NCBI RefSeq assembly: GCF_008831285.2
Contig: NC_045149.1
Span: 22,202,535 to 22,266,534 of the forward strand
Length of the DNA: 64,000 nt
DNA from: Nymphaea colorata
Lineage: Eukaryota; Streptophyta; Magnoliopsida; Nymphaeales; Nymphaeaceae
Direction of reading: 5' to 3'
The stretch's first letter is position 1; every line of letters starts with the position of its first letter. The notes below the pieces were generated by a model that made no database searches, was not told where the DNA came from, and saw nothing but the letters and a program-made list of their open reading frames with translations. A program made the position numbers and the translations under genes. Positions 25,867 through 37,959 of the stretch are shown here, piece after piece.

Positions 25867-28114
25867 ATGATTAAGCTTTTCAAAGTAAAGGAGAAACAAA
25901 GAGAAGCTGCCGAGAATGCCAATGGCAGGCCAATTAAGAAGCAAACGGCTGGGGAGTTACGGCTTCATAAAGGTTTCTACTTTCAATGAACATACTGATG
26001 CTCACAATGTTTAATACTGTTTTTCAGTAGTTGATATAGAAAATAAATGGGCTGTTGTTTTGGAGTAGGTAGACGGCATGGCTGTTTCTCTGCAAAATGA
26101 TTGCTGGTTTTGTCTTTAACTTCGATACTCAATATATCTAGTTAGGAGACGATGGTAAGCTACCATATTGAATAAGGTGCGATAGAGCTAAAAAACGAGC
26201 GGTGGAGTTCTTTACCTGTTAGAAGTAAACCTTTTTAGATACACATGCTTTACTTGGATTGGATAGGCTAAACATGAGCTTATGCAGCAAACTAATATGC
26301 TGTCCTATGGATATGCTAGCAGCCTTCTAAAACTTTGGTGTAAAAGCTGTATTGCCATTTGCCTGATATTGGTTTCAGATGTTTCAGCATGCTGCCATCT
26401 GTTTACATTGTTGAACTCTTCGGTATCCTGTTGCCTGTGTTTATTGTTAATGATCAAGGGGCTGGGTGACATCTCTGTTTCTTTTTTAGGTTGTGATATC
26501 ATATGTAGCTTTTGGACGTCTCATTTCCCTCCCATGGATTACAGTTGAGTCATGAAATAAAATTTGAACAAGATGAGCCTTGGAATTTTGCAATTATACA
26601 GATAGATATATCTGAGCTTTATGTTAAGCAAATATTAATTATTTCTTCCTGAATATTGCGACTCTCAAAATATTTTGATAGGTGCATCTGAGTTTATATT
26701 TTTGCAAATATTTGTTTTCTTTGGAAGATTTCTTATCGCTTGACTTTGCAATGTGCAGATATTAGTGAGCTTAACCTGCCAAAAACGACTAGTATATCAT
26801 TTCCCAATGGGAAGGATGATTTGATGAACTTTGAGATCAGCATCAGGCCTGATGAGGGATATTATCAGTAAGATATATTATCTGCCTTATCAATTTCATG
26901 TGACTTGCATCCGTTCAAATCTCTATCATCTTCTGTCAGTTTGTTAGTACTAGAGTATGAATATTCTCTGCAAAATCCAATCCTTCCATAAACTCCATAA
27001 ACGGACCATGTATATTTGAACATGCTGAACTAGCTAAAACTTCCATCTGATGCACCAGTAAGTTTCTCTTAAGGTGATGTATGTGTGACATTAAGTTTGT
27101 GTGCCAGAGGTGGTACATTTTTGTTTACTTTTCAGGTTTCTCCAATATATCCACACGAGGCGCCAAAAGTCAAATGTAGAACTAAGGTACTTTTCTTGAC
27201 TATTGATGCAACACTTTTGTTATGTTTTTTGTTTGTCAAGCATATTCTTAGCTTATAAGTTATAACAGTATCATTCTCAAAATATTTGCAGGTTTACCAT
27301 CCAAATATTGACCTAGAGGGAAATGTGTGCCTCAACATACTGCGTGAAGATTGGAAACCAGTTCTTAATATAAATACAATAATTTATGGCCTGAACCATC
27401 TTTTCACGGTAATTTTAGTCCTCTATTTTTTCCATCAGCTGAGAATTTGTTTTGTGTTTACAAGTGTTGCCTTCTGGACCTCTGGTTGTGTTAAACTATT
27501 TTATTCCTGTTTCCTGTGATTATAATTTTGCAAGTTTTTAAAATGCCACTTGTATTTGTGAACTTTAGTCATAGTGTTTGTGGTGTGTTCATGACGCTTG
27601 AGTGGCAGCATTATTTTTAGCCTACGCTTGTTGTTGGTGCAGATGAAACTAATCTTTTCATATTACCATTACAGTGATCTTGACAGGTCTTCACCGCTGA
27701 ACTGAGGAAGTTTGAAATCTTGTTTCCCCTGTTTCTTGCTTATTAACGATGAAGCACTGTTTAGATGGGCTAACTGGCTTTGGGATCTGCTTGATAATTG
27801 TTTTCTTGTTTGCCAAGCAGCTGTTGCTCTGAAAGTTTCTAATTTTTCATGTTTTAATGTGTGCATTTTGCTGCATGGATATCAGTCTGTTATCTCGTTC
27901 TTTATTCTGAATTACCTTCAAAATTCTGTAGAGGGTGATCTGAACCGTTGCCACTGTTTTTTTTTTTTGCATGCAGCAACCCAATCATGAAGATCCCTTG
28001 AACCACGACGCTGCTGTTGTTCTGAGAGACAATCCTAGGCTATTCGAAGCAAATGTAAGAAGGGCCATGGCAGGCGGTTATGTAGGCCAAACCTTCTTCC
28101 CGAGGTGCATATAG
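25867..28114 (+). CDS. UBC12: NEDD8/RUB1-conjugating enzyme E2, UBC12 (RCE1)
   Basis: E2 that takes NEDD8/RUB from the AXR1-ECR1 E1 by thioester and passes it to cullins, activating CRL ubiquitin ligases in nucleus and cytosol. Exons: 25867-25972, 26759-26867, 27108-27186, 27292-27408, 27977-28114; five canonical introns' worth of phases join, giving 182 residues, normal for plant UBC12. The N-terminal tail [11 protein letters not shown] is the UBC12-specific E1-docking peptide (Leu4, Phe5). The UBC fold shows HPN at 101-103, catalytic Cys111 in [13 protein letters not shown], and the C-terminal [12 protein letters not shown] helix. The ATG lies 5 nt after the leader-intron acceptor. Oddities: FTQPN (Gln138) where I recall FTEPN as usual, and Asn133 in YGLNHLF where an aromatic residue is usual. 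Both come from memory of the family. Identity is otherwise secure. Confidence 0.95.
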
Positions 28115-30040
28115 TGTGCTTGTTGGTGCTCTTGGCCCCTATAGATCTTCGGCTACTCCTTTCCATCTTGTGGGGTGCTTTCCTGCTTGTGCGTCCAGTT
28201 CGAGAACTGCTGAATCTGATGCCTCCATACATAAAAAAAAGCCCATAATGGGTCTTCGGGCACTCGTGCATTTCAAACTGATTTGTGACACATCGTGCGG
28301 ACGGTGTTTGTCTCCTTTGTTTGGTGTATAACTGGGATGATCTTTATGGTCTATTTTTATTCATCGATTCAGTCTGTGCTGTGTTTCCTCTTTTCATCAT
28401 CTTTTCTGGTCCCCTCGTGTATTTACGGATTCCAACGACCTAAATGATTTTTGACTGTGAGCTGAAAATCATTTTCACACCCACACATCTTGTTTGTATC
28501 AGGAACTGGACAAATTGATCAATGTAGATAAGCTGGCTTATCAGGACAGGAAATCCAGTTCTTAGTCTATTGTTAGGCAGTGCATTGTCCTTGCTGTTGT
28601 TGAGTGTAAGCAGGTTAATTCTCATACTAAGGCAGCTCTGCTGATTGCTAGGTGGGGAAGTGTATCTGCACTAGTATAACAGGTGGTTGTTGGTGGTATT
28701 TCATTTTTAGAAGGCCGCTTACTTGACTGTCACATGAAACCAACCATTGTTTCTTGCAAACTCATCATGAATCTGGACTAAGAGAGCTGATTAGTCGTCT
28801 GAAGTCTGCATTTTCCCGACACTTGAAAATAACGTTTTTGCAATTTTGAGACTTAAGTTTTCTATCACATCTAGCTATTCAGCTGCAATCCGCAGGTCTA
28901 AAAGGTACATGGGACAGCATGATCGGGCGTTCTTCTTCAGCAGATTTCCGTTTTGATTTTCCCTTCAAACTTCGCGATCCATCTCGTCCTACGTATAAAA
29001 TCTGCTTCACACAAAATGCTCGCATGTAATATATGAATGTGCAAGTTATGTAACTCATCCAAGTTCAATCGATGACTTAAAAATTGTTTTCGTAACCAAG
29101 CCATCAATTGATGTTTGATTGCACAGATAAGTGGATTTTTCCAGAGGAAGGTTTTCAATCGCCGAGAAGTAATCAAACAAGGTGAGCAAATTGTCAACGT
29201 GAATCACTACATCTCCAAAACGGTGAAAATTTTTCTTCTCGTCAGAGTTGCACTTCTTCGCCCAGCTTCTCAAATTAAAATCAAGTTGGTCAAATGTTTT
29301 TAGTATGAAGAGTTGCTCCTCTCTAATGTACTGAAAAAAAAAAATTCTCCGCTTGGCTTCTGTGCAGCTTCTGAAATCATTTGTTCCAAATGATCCAGAT
29401 GTACTCAAATCCAAAGCACGTTGGTTCCAATTTGAACTTGGTCTCACTAATTAACAATCGGTAACTCCAAAAACGCATTTCCATTCCTTGGTAGTGGTTG
29501 TGAGCTGGAGAAAATGGGTAGGAATGGATGCATTAATATCCTATCCACGATTTGCCACAGAAATAGTTTGTTCCAACCTCCAAAATAGACAGGGATGGTG
29601 CTCGAGCCAGACAGCTTGTGTCTCGGCTCACTTGAAGGGCATAGCGTAGCATAGTTGATCCAATTGATGGCAAATAAAAGTTTAACCGTCAGTTTGATTT
29701 TCATAAGCTATTTATGTAAACGGCAAATGATGAACACGGCTCTCCAGTCTCCACTTGAGTTTCAGAGCAAAGGCATAGGGAAGGGAAGGGAGCTGTGGCT
29801 CTTTTCCCACTCGAATTGAACAATATAACGTAACTAATCCTTGGATATCCACCCAAACTCCAGTGGATCCTGTTGTCTGGGGCGGCTTACGATTTCCTGC
29901 AGATGTAAGAAAACCAGAAAAAGGAAACGAAAAGGAGCGAGAAAATTGAGGAAATACCGGTGCTTTGTGCACTCCTCTGTGCCCGTACAGAAGAGAAGGG
30001 GACGAGCCGATGAAGGGCAGACCCGGCCCCCTATCAGCGT
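28115..30040. other. UBC12 3' flank and spacer before COG6
   Basis: The first 200-400 bp are probably UBC12 3' UTR. No gene is recognised beyond. The minus-strand open frame at 29055-29447 (130 codons) and the overlapping one at 28937-29197 are protein-like in places, but I see no family motif and no splice context. Confidence 0.5.
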
Positions 30041-30046
30041 AGCATA

Positions 30047-30072
30047 GAGAGAGAGAGAGAGAGAGAGAGAGA
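30047..30072. repeat. (GA)n tract directly before the COG6 start
   Basis: A GA run ending 6 bp before the ATG, so it lies in the 5' UTR. GA tracts at this position can bind BBR/BPC GAGA factors; that role is inference. Confidence 0.85.
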
Positions 30073-30078
30073 AGGGCG

Positions 30079-33000
30079 ATGGCGGTGGATCTGGCGCCGG
30101 GATTGTCCCGGAAGCTGAAGAAGGTGCTGGAATGCCGGACTGACTCGCCGGAGGTGGCAGCGTCGCTCGCCACCCTCGACACCTTCTATACCACCAACAC
30201 CCCGCACGACCGCAGGCACCTCAGATCCACCATCGAGAAGCGCTCCCTTTCCATCAACCAGGAGTTTCTTCTCGCTGCGTCCCCCGCATTAGAGGCATGG
30301 AAATAAATCATCCCGTGAAAATCGTTGCCAATGTCGTAATTCGATCTTCTTGGGGCCGTCATTTTTGGCGTTGAGAAGGATATAGAAGTCGAATTCGTGG
30401 GCTGTGCTTGAAATTCTTTTCTGATCTCGATGTCGTTGGTGCAGGCACTGGATCGTGTGGAGGAAGACGTTAACGGATTGGCCGAATGTTGCGATAAGTA
30501 TGTCTTCTTTTCCGTGCTCTTTCCGTTCCCAGTTCTTTTTGTAGTTTTGGTTGTTGTGATTCTGAATTGTTGGTGATAACGCTTGGATTTTGTTGTATTT
30601 AAGTGTCCATGGTGATTGAATAATTAAGAAAAATCGCCTACATCAGTGCAAAGGTTTCCCACATGTGATTTTTATTGTTCTAACTAATGCTTCTGGTGCT
30701 TGATTGCGGTGCATTTGATTTCTATCTCTCATTTGGATCCTTATTGTTGTAACTGATGGTTCTGGCTCCTGATTGAGGTGCCCTTGATCTCTGTTTCTCA
30801 TTTCTGAGACATATGGTTGCTTTAGATGGCTGATGCAGCCTTAGTGATCATTTTGAGGCTGTGTCTGTTTGAGATTCATTTTGAGAACAGTTCATTTTTG
30901 CAGAGCTAAGCAAGGATTGTTTTGGATATCTCTGGAAGTCACATATCAGCACCTCTGATAATGACATCCAGGCAATGATATTTTGGACCCTTAAGAAAAG
31001 ATCATCCAAAGGATACCTTGAGTTCTCACCCACCAGGGTTGGAACTTGAAATATATGATCGTTAAACTGCCTTGCAATTGTAATTGTACTGTTATTATTC
31101 AAGTTTTTGAAATTTAAAACAGTAAAATGACTTTTTGTGTCTGATCATATATATTGCAAATTTTACAGGATCGCAAAGGCGTTGAGCAACTGTAACATAA
31201 TAACCGGAGATATTATTAGTACCACTGAGAGACTTGAGCAGGAGCTTGAGAGTACCACTCAAAGGCAGGAGATAGTTTCTTGTTTTCTTCGTGATTATCA
31301 GCTTTCCAATGAGGAGGTTTGAGATTTATTCAGCTGTAAAATTTTCAGAGTCTTTAGCATAATTTGACTAAGATCTGGTTCTTACCTAAGGCCATCAATT
31401 CAACTACAGATAATTGCATTAAGGGAGGAAAATTTGAATGAGAATTTCTTCAAAGCACTTTCTCGTGTTCAGGAGATCCATACCAACTGCAAGATACTGC
31501 TTAGAACACATCATCAGGTATTTATCTTCCTTTCTTTATTGTTAATGCATATTAGTAATGTGCCTATATATGCATGGATCGTCATACATTCAATAATCTG
31601 ATGATCATCTACAAAGACGTGGGCACTTTCTATCTCACAGATCTGTCTCTGGTGTTTTTTTCTTTCATGGGTTAATTTCGGTGTTTATCAAGGTCTTGGT
31701 GCTCTTTTAATGTTGGTATGGTTTCACAATGCAAAACACTATTCAACTATCAGCATCATGAAAGAACTCCTGTGATGGGAATGTTCTGATCATGGTTTAA
31801 TTTTCAAAATTTGATATTGGGATGGAAATCTCTGGGTTGTGAAGATGCAGCCTATGTAGCTTATATAGAGTTATCATAATTCCTAGATCTTTGAGGTTTG
31901 TTTATCTTTATATGAGGCAGTTTTTGTTTGGTTAGGCTCATAACACATTTGTGTGTCCCTGTAATCAGGGGCGGAACCAGAAATTTTTCATTAGGCGGGC
32001 CGAATTAAAGTTTCTAAATTTTGACTAGGGCCGAAATATCATTTTTCAAAATTTTTATATAGAACAAGTGAAATTTTTTAAAATTTACATGTAAATTTAA
32101 AAGAAAAAAGTTTTTGAGGTGGGGCCAAGGCCCAAGCGGGCCCTACCTTGGCTACGCCCCTGCATATAATGTAAGTTGGACTAATCGGAAAAGTTCATGC
32201 ACCAGTGCTTCCCTTCTCAGACAATTGGCATTAGGGCTAGAATCCATGATAAATATGAAAAGATTTGTGGATGCTATGTTAGTGAGAACATGTTGCTTTT
32301 ATTTTTTTCCCTTTTCTTATCTTTGAAATTCCATACTGGTTTTATTGGTATTTACTTGATATGGTCCTAAATATGTGGTTTTACATGTTTAACTTGGTTA
32401 ATGAGGATTAAAGTTTCTGCTAATATGAGCTTTAAATATGAGGCTAATTCTATTTAGTTTCTTGTAAGAAGGTCCTCAATTCTCTCCTTTCATTTAGTTC
32501 TTTTATCTCCTTGAGATGTTATTCTTTTACTCTGAAGAATATTAATCCTTTCTTTTTAAGCATTTGTTGATTTTGTGGTCGGTACATTGTATAGATCATT
32601 TAGTTCTGAGAAAAACTTTTCTTTCTCTGGGTAGCTCAGTAATCATTTCAGTTGTTTTAATGGCTTGAGCGCCTATACCTGGGGAATGTATATTTTTTCT
32701 TTTTAAATCAATCAAGTAGAGATGAATACTATATGGTGGTGGTGTAATGTCAACACTCTCTTTGTTACAGCGTGCAGGTTTGGAGTTGATGGATATGATG
32801 GCTGTTTACCAGGAAGGTGCTTATGAGCGTTTGTGCAGGTAAAGCTTTCTCCATATTAGAAAATGTGCTTCTTAATTGCAGCTTTGCTGCCTTTTGAGGT
32901 ATATGTAAGAAGGAATACGGCCATTTTCTAGACTAAGATGGTCTTGTTAAATGATTTGATCAGACTTTAAACCATGAATTCTGTTTGTGGATGGACTGCA

Positions 33001-36000
33001 GCAACTTATCACTTTTACACAGCAGCAATTGGCAACATGCATGGGGAATGGCAAGGCAGTTCTTCAAATTAGTTGACCTTTCACTGTAAAACATGAGATA
33101 AAGCATGATCAGCATGGCAATGACCAATAATAACTGTTTCGTTTTCTATTAATTTTTTTTGGATCCTTTTTGTGGTCAATTGGTATGCTATGTCAACAAG
33201 ACAGATGCACACCTCTAGATGTCAACTCATCTATTTCTAAGAAGAACCTATGCCAGACAGGCCTCGCATCATCTTATAATTGTGTACTATTAAGAATTAT
33301 TAATATTGGATGCACCTATATTCAGAAAAATGATGTTTTATCATGACATATATTATATTTGATTATTTTAGAAAACTATACATTTGCCACCAAATGCAAT
33401 TAATTTTGGAATGAAATGTTACTAAAGTAAGCCTTCTATCATCAATTTTCTGGTAGGAACCAGACATAAATTTACTACTGTCAATGGGAAGGTATAAAGC
33501 AGACTAAAGCAAGAAAAAAGTGAAGCCATGCAAAGAAACTTTAATAGGAATTTTGTTTGTGGAGCACTTAACTGTTTGCTTTGTTTTACATAAATTCATG
33601 ATCATGCAGTTTGACTTATATATATATATATATATATTTATTTATTTGTTGATGTAATGTTTAAGAATACAGGGTCACACTGTTAAATTGTTATCTTTTC
33701 TTCTCTTTCATGCATAAGGTATTGATATGCAAAAATGTGGACCAGTTATACATTACCCAGAACGTAAATCGTAGTACGTTAGAGCAATGCTCTTTACTGG
33801 CTCGTCTGGTTTCCCAGTGTCCATTTAAATACATAGCCTTCCTAGAAAAGGCTACTTGGCTGGCTCAAAACTGTTCCACATTTATTGATTCTCTTCTTAC
33901 TTGGAATTCATGGTCAATGTCGGATTTGTGGATGTCTTGCCTCTACTCAACACAGAATTTATGGTTTGCCTATAGAGTTCATGGTCAATATCTGATTTAT
34001 TAAAGTCTTGCTATTTTTGTAAACACAAATTATGTTCTGCCTTACCAAAACAAAATCCACTGGTGGTAGGTGGGTGCAAGCCGAATGCAGGAAATTGGGT
34101 GACAGTGACAACACTGAAGTTAGCGATCTTTTAAAGAAAGCTGTTCGTTGTTTGAAGGAGAGACCTGTTCTTTTCAAATACTGTGCTGAAGAGGTAACGT
34201 TTTCTAATAGTCCAACAATTACTTAAGGTAATAAAATAGTGCCCTTACCAAGCTTTGACAAAGCCTCATCCAGTTTCTCTCATGATATGTTATCCATTTA
34301 GGTGGCAAATATGAGGCATAATGCACTATTTAGACGGTTCATAAGTGCTTTGACTCGGGGTGGACCTGGTGGACTGCCTAGGCCTATTGAAGTGCATGCT
34401 CATGATCCTTTGCGTTATGTAGGAGACATGTTGGGATGGCTGCACCAGGTTTGTTGACTTTTTATTTTCTGCTTTTCTGTTTGGTCATTTGTTTGCAGCC
34501 ATATTGAGTTGTTTTTTGCTTGTTGTAAGGCTCTAGCTTCAGAACGGGAGCTTGTACTGGTTCTTTTTGATCCTGATGCTGCACTTGACACTGGTCCTAC
34601 TGCACGACGATTCTCTAAAGATGGTGCAAACAATTCAACAAGATTGGAGACTGACCTAACATTTGTTCTTGATCGGATATTTGAAGGGGTATGCCGTCCT
34701 TTTAAAGTGAGAGTTGAGCAAGTTCTGCAATCACAGCCGAGCCTTATACTTTCATATAAACTCAGCAATACCCTGGAATTTTACAGCTACACCGTAAGCT
34801 TCTTTGTCTCTACCTCTGTATGCTTTTCTATTTATTTTTGTCTAAACAGTTTTCTCCTCCCACAGGTACAAGATTTGCTTGGAAAAGATACCGCTCTTTC
34901 TAATACATTGTTGATTCTAAAAGATGCTGCTCAGCAGACCTTCTTTGACATCTTAAAAACTAGAGGAGATAAGATCCTAAAGTATCCTTCAATAATAACA
35001 GTTGACCTATCCCCACCACCATTTGTAAGTGAAGGTGTTCTGGTTCTGCTAGAAATAATTGATACATACAACAGCATGATGGTTCCTGCATCAGGGAAAA
35101 AGCCAGATTTTGAACCAGTGATATCTGCATTGTTGGATCCCATAGTCCAGGTAATGTAATCTTGTCTTTATTGTCAAATTATTTTTCCCTTTATCTTGCT
35201 CTTTTGAATTGGACATCTTAGATATGTACATCTGAAGCATTTATTCTTTAGCTACTGAAAATCTATATTAAGTGGAAGATTTTCAGTACATATATTCATG
35301 CCAATGAGAGGAAAACGTTGGAGGATCAGGTCCATGCTTTCACAGGAGAACTCTGTTTGATATTTTGTACTTGTCCATACGTCCAGCAGAAAGAATTTGG
35401 AATAAATAGAGTTGAACTGACCATGCAAAATCATAAAGTAGCTGCATCTGTTAATATTTTTTAATGCATAAGAAAAGGTTGAAGATACGGCATTCACTGA
35501 ATTGCTGGAGCCTGTTGCAGATGTGCCAAAAGGCTGCAGATGCCCAAAAATCAAAAGGGACAACTTTGTCATCCAGACGGAACAAACTGGGCTCAGATTC
35601 ACGTCATTTAAATCGATCCGCATCTTCTTCAGTGGATGCAATTCTGAACAACAGTTTGGCTTCCTCTCTTCAGGTCAGTTGAATGTTGTATTACTGCAGT
35701 ATTGTTATTTTCCTTTTAGGGATATTAATAGTCTTTCAGCACCATTTTCTCACTGTTGGTATTTGATGCTGTGCACCTCTCTTTTCACCCCTCTTTTATG
35801 CACTGAATGATATTGAATTAATCAACTTAATTTACTTAATTTTCTTCTTACTGGAACACTTTGATGAGAAATCCACTGTGGAAGTGAAAAAATTTAACCA
35901 TACTTAGTGACACGAAATGAAATTTGAGTTTATTCATGTATTTTCAATTTAGTTAATAAAGGTATCTTGTGTCAGACCTTCAAAGATTGATAAATGAGAG

Positions 36001-36744
36001 CTGCTATAGAGTTAAGCTGTTTTTTACTTTGTCTTTCTTTCCAGATAGAGTATCCATATTCATGTCAACATGTTTCTGTTCTTTTGCATGTAAAATTCCC
36101 ATGGGGCATTTGGTATCTTAATGTGGTTTTGTTCCTTTTCTCGAGTTTGGAAGATGGTGGTCCAGAATTTTGAATGGACCCAATTGATCCAGAAATTCAT
36201 GGTGATAACTGTCCTTTACTTGCAGCATGCTGAAACCCCTTCGACGATTTTCCTCATCAACTGTTTGTCAGCCATTCAACAGCCATTGTTGGGTCGTGAA
36301 GTTGCTGAGAAATATGTAAGCCGTCTTGCATCTATGATTGGGGCCCAGCTAAACATTCTTGTGGACAACGAAGTGGATGCTATTCTCAGGGCTTGTAGTC
36401 TGTCTGACAAGATGTCCTATATTCAGCGATTAATCAATGAAGAGCAAACCAGTGACAGTTCATTGCCTCTAGCAACAATGGAGGAAACATCGCCTCCTGT
36501 AATTTCAGAGAGTCTTAGAGTTTTCTTTGCCATTATCACTGGCAGTGAGGGCTCCCTTCCGGAATTTGAGCAGATGCAGGTTCCACAACTTAGGTCAAAG
36601 GCTAGCGTTGGTGTGGCAAAGGCCCTTGCAGAAGTGTATGAACGTATATATGGTGCTATAGTTGATCCACGGAACCAGTATCCTGAACCTAAGTCATTAC
36701 TGAGGCATCCACCAGGTCAGGTGCGGACCATCTTAGGAATATGA
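30079..36744 (+). CDS. COG6: Conserved oligomeric Golgi complex subunit 6 (COG6)
   Basis: Lobe-B subunit of the COG tether, which captures vesicles for retrograde traffic within the Golgi. Exons: 30079-30294, 30445-30497, 31169-31316, 31410-31517, 32771-32838, 34070-34193, 34302-34448, 34530-34793, 34866-35150, 35521-35673, 36226-36744; about 694 residues, a full plant COG6. Landmarks: [19 protein letters not shown] near the start, [13 protein letters not shown], a coiled-coil stretch ([18 protein letters not shown]), [105 protein letters not shown] and the C-terminal [13 protein letters not shown]. The ATG follows a (GA)n leader in good context (GGGCGATGGCG). Intron 1 has no usable GT donor and fits a GC-AG intron. 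Intron 4 carries a MITE (31966-32162). Confidence 0.96.
31966..32162. mobile_element. Short MITE inside COG6 intron 4
   Basis: A 197-bp element with ends CAGGGGCGGAACCAG and (reverse-complemented right end) CAGGGGCGTAGCC. The flanks CCTGTAAT (31958-31965) and CATATAAT (32163-32170) agree at 6 of 8 positions, consistent with a worn 8-bp duplication of a hAT-like insertion. It contains the GGGGCCAAGGCCCAAGCGGGCCC stretch split by AT-rich DNA and has no coding capacity. CAGGGGCGGA-ended elements are common in plant genomes. Confidence 0.6.
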
Positions 36745-37897
36745 GTGTCCTTCACATGTTGATGGCCCCCTGAATCCAGCATGTCTTGCTGAAAGGTGGT
36801 ATTGCAGACTTCCTTCCAATCAGTTGTAATTTTCTTCTGGATTGCCTGAGAGTGAGACCCCACTGAGTAAAATAGCAATTCGGGTTGCACCAGTGTTTTT
36901 ATACCAATTTCAAACTATAAGGTCAATTCGTCTTTCTTTGTTCTCTTTATCTTCGTCAGCTCCTCCTTCAAATTTTCATGCATGTGCTCACGTTCCGACA
37001 TTAATCTGAAATTTATTCTATGAATAAAACGAGATGAAACATGATCACTACTGCATCTCTATTTTCATTTGCTTTGGTCACCAGTTTGGTGAGCAGGTCG
37101 TACCGTTTTATTACATTTCAGAATAAGTATCCACTTAGCTAATCTGTTTTTTCGAGTGCATGAAAGATTAACAACACATTATTTCAACTCAATTCCTTGA
37201 ATTAAATTAAAACATGCAGCTCACTAAAATCCCAACAAAGCAATAATTGGACTGAGTGGCTGTCATACTTTTGTTTACCCCATCAAGATATTAAAATTTT
37301 CATACCTGGCCTCTTGGTTGGAAGGAATCTCTATGATGACCCAAAGCACTATGAATTTAGAGTCGCTGTAGTGACGAAGCAATCTATCGGAATTCCATCC
37401 CCACGCATAGCGACAGCCTTCATTTGGACATCTGGGTTGGGAAGGAATAGCATTTTGCTCAAACATATACATCACCTTTCAATTGGCCTTGCACCATTTA
37501 CCTTCCGACTAGACTAGCCAGCGGAAAATGAGAAGGGTGGGAGTGCCCTATCCAACTGGCTAAATGCATATTCAGTATATTGTCATATTTTAGTATGCTT
37601 ATACAGATAGGGTTTCTATCGAAATGCTTAGCAGAAAATACTTGACATGTCTCGCTTATTAATAGTAATTACAGTTAAGGTAAAAGGGTAAGTTTTCTAT
37701 TCAGTACTTTTTTTTTTTTTTTTGCATATTGTGTCATCATGGAGTCCAAAAAAATTCTCAAACTATGTACATATTAGAGAGCAATAATACTATAATAAGG
37801 TAATCACAGAGCACCTGCACCACTTACAAAACGTTTATTGCTTGTAAAATAATATGTTTTATTTTTTCCGTTCAATCTTATATATACAACTTCTTTT

Positions 37898-37959
<62 letters not shown>

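Noticed and set aside
28937-29447. Possible copia-type retrotransposon polyprotein fragment on the minus strand
   Set aside because: A few stretches look protein-like, but I could not find any integrase, reverse transcriptase or RNase H motif.
33710-34003. 97-codon open frame inside the COG6 locus
   Set aside because: It lies in intron 5; COG6 exons on both sides join without it and it has no COG6 similarity.
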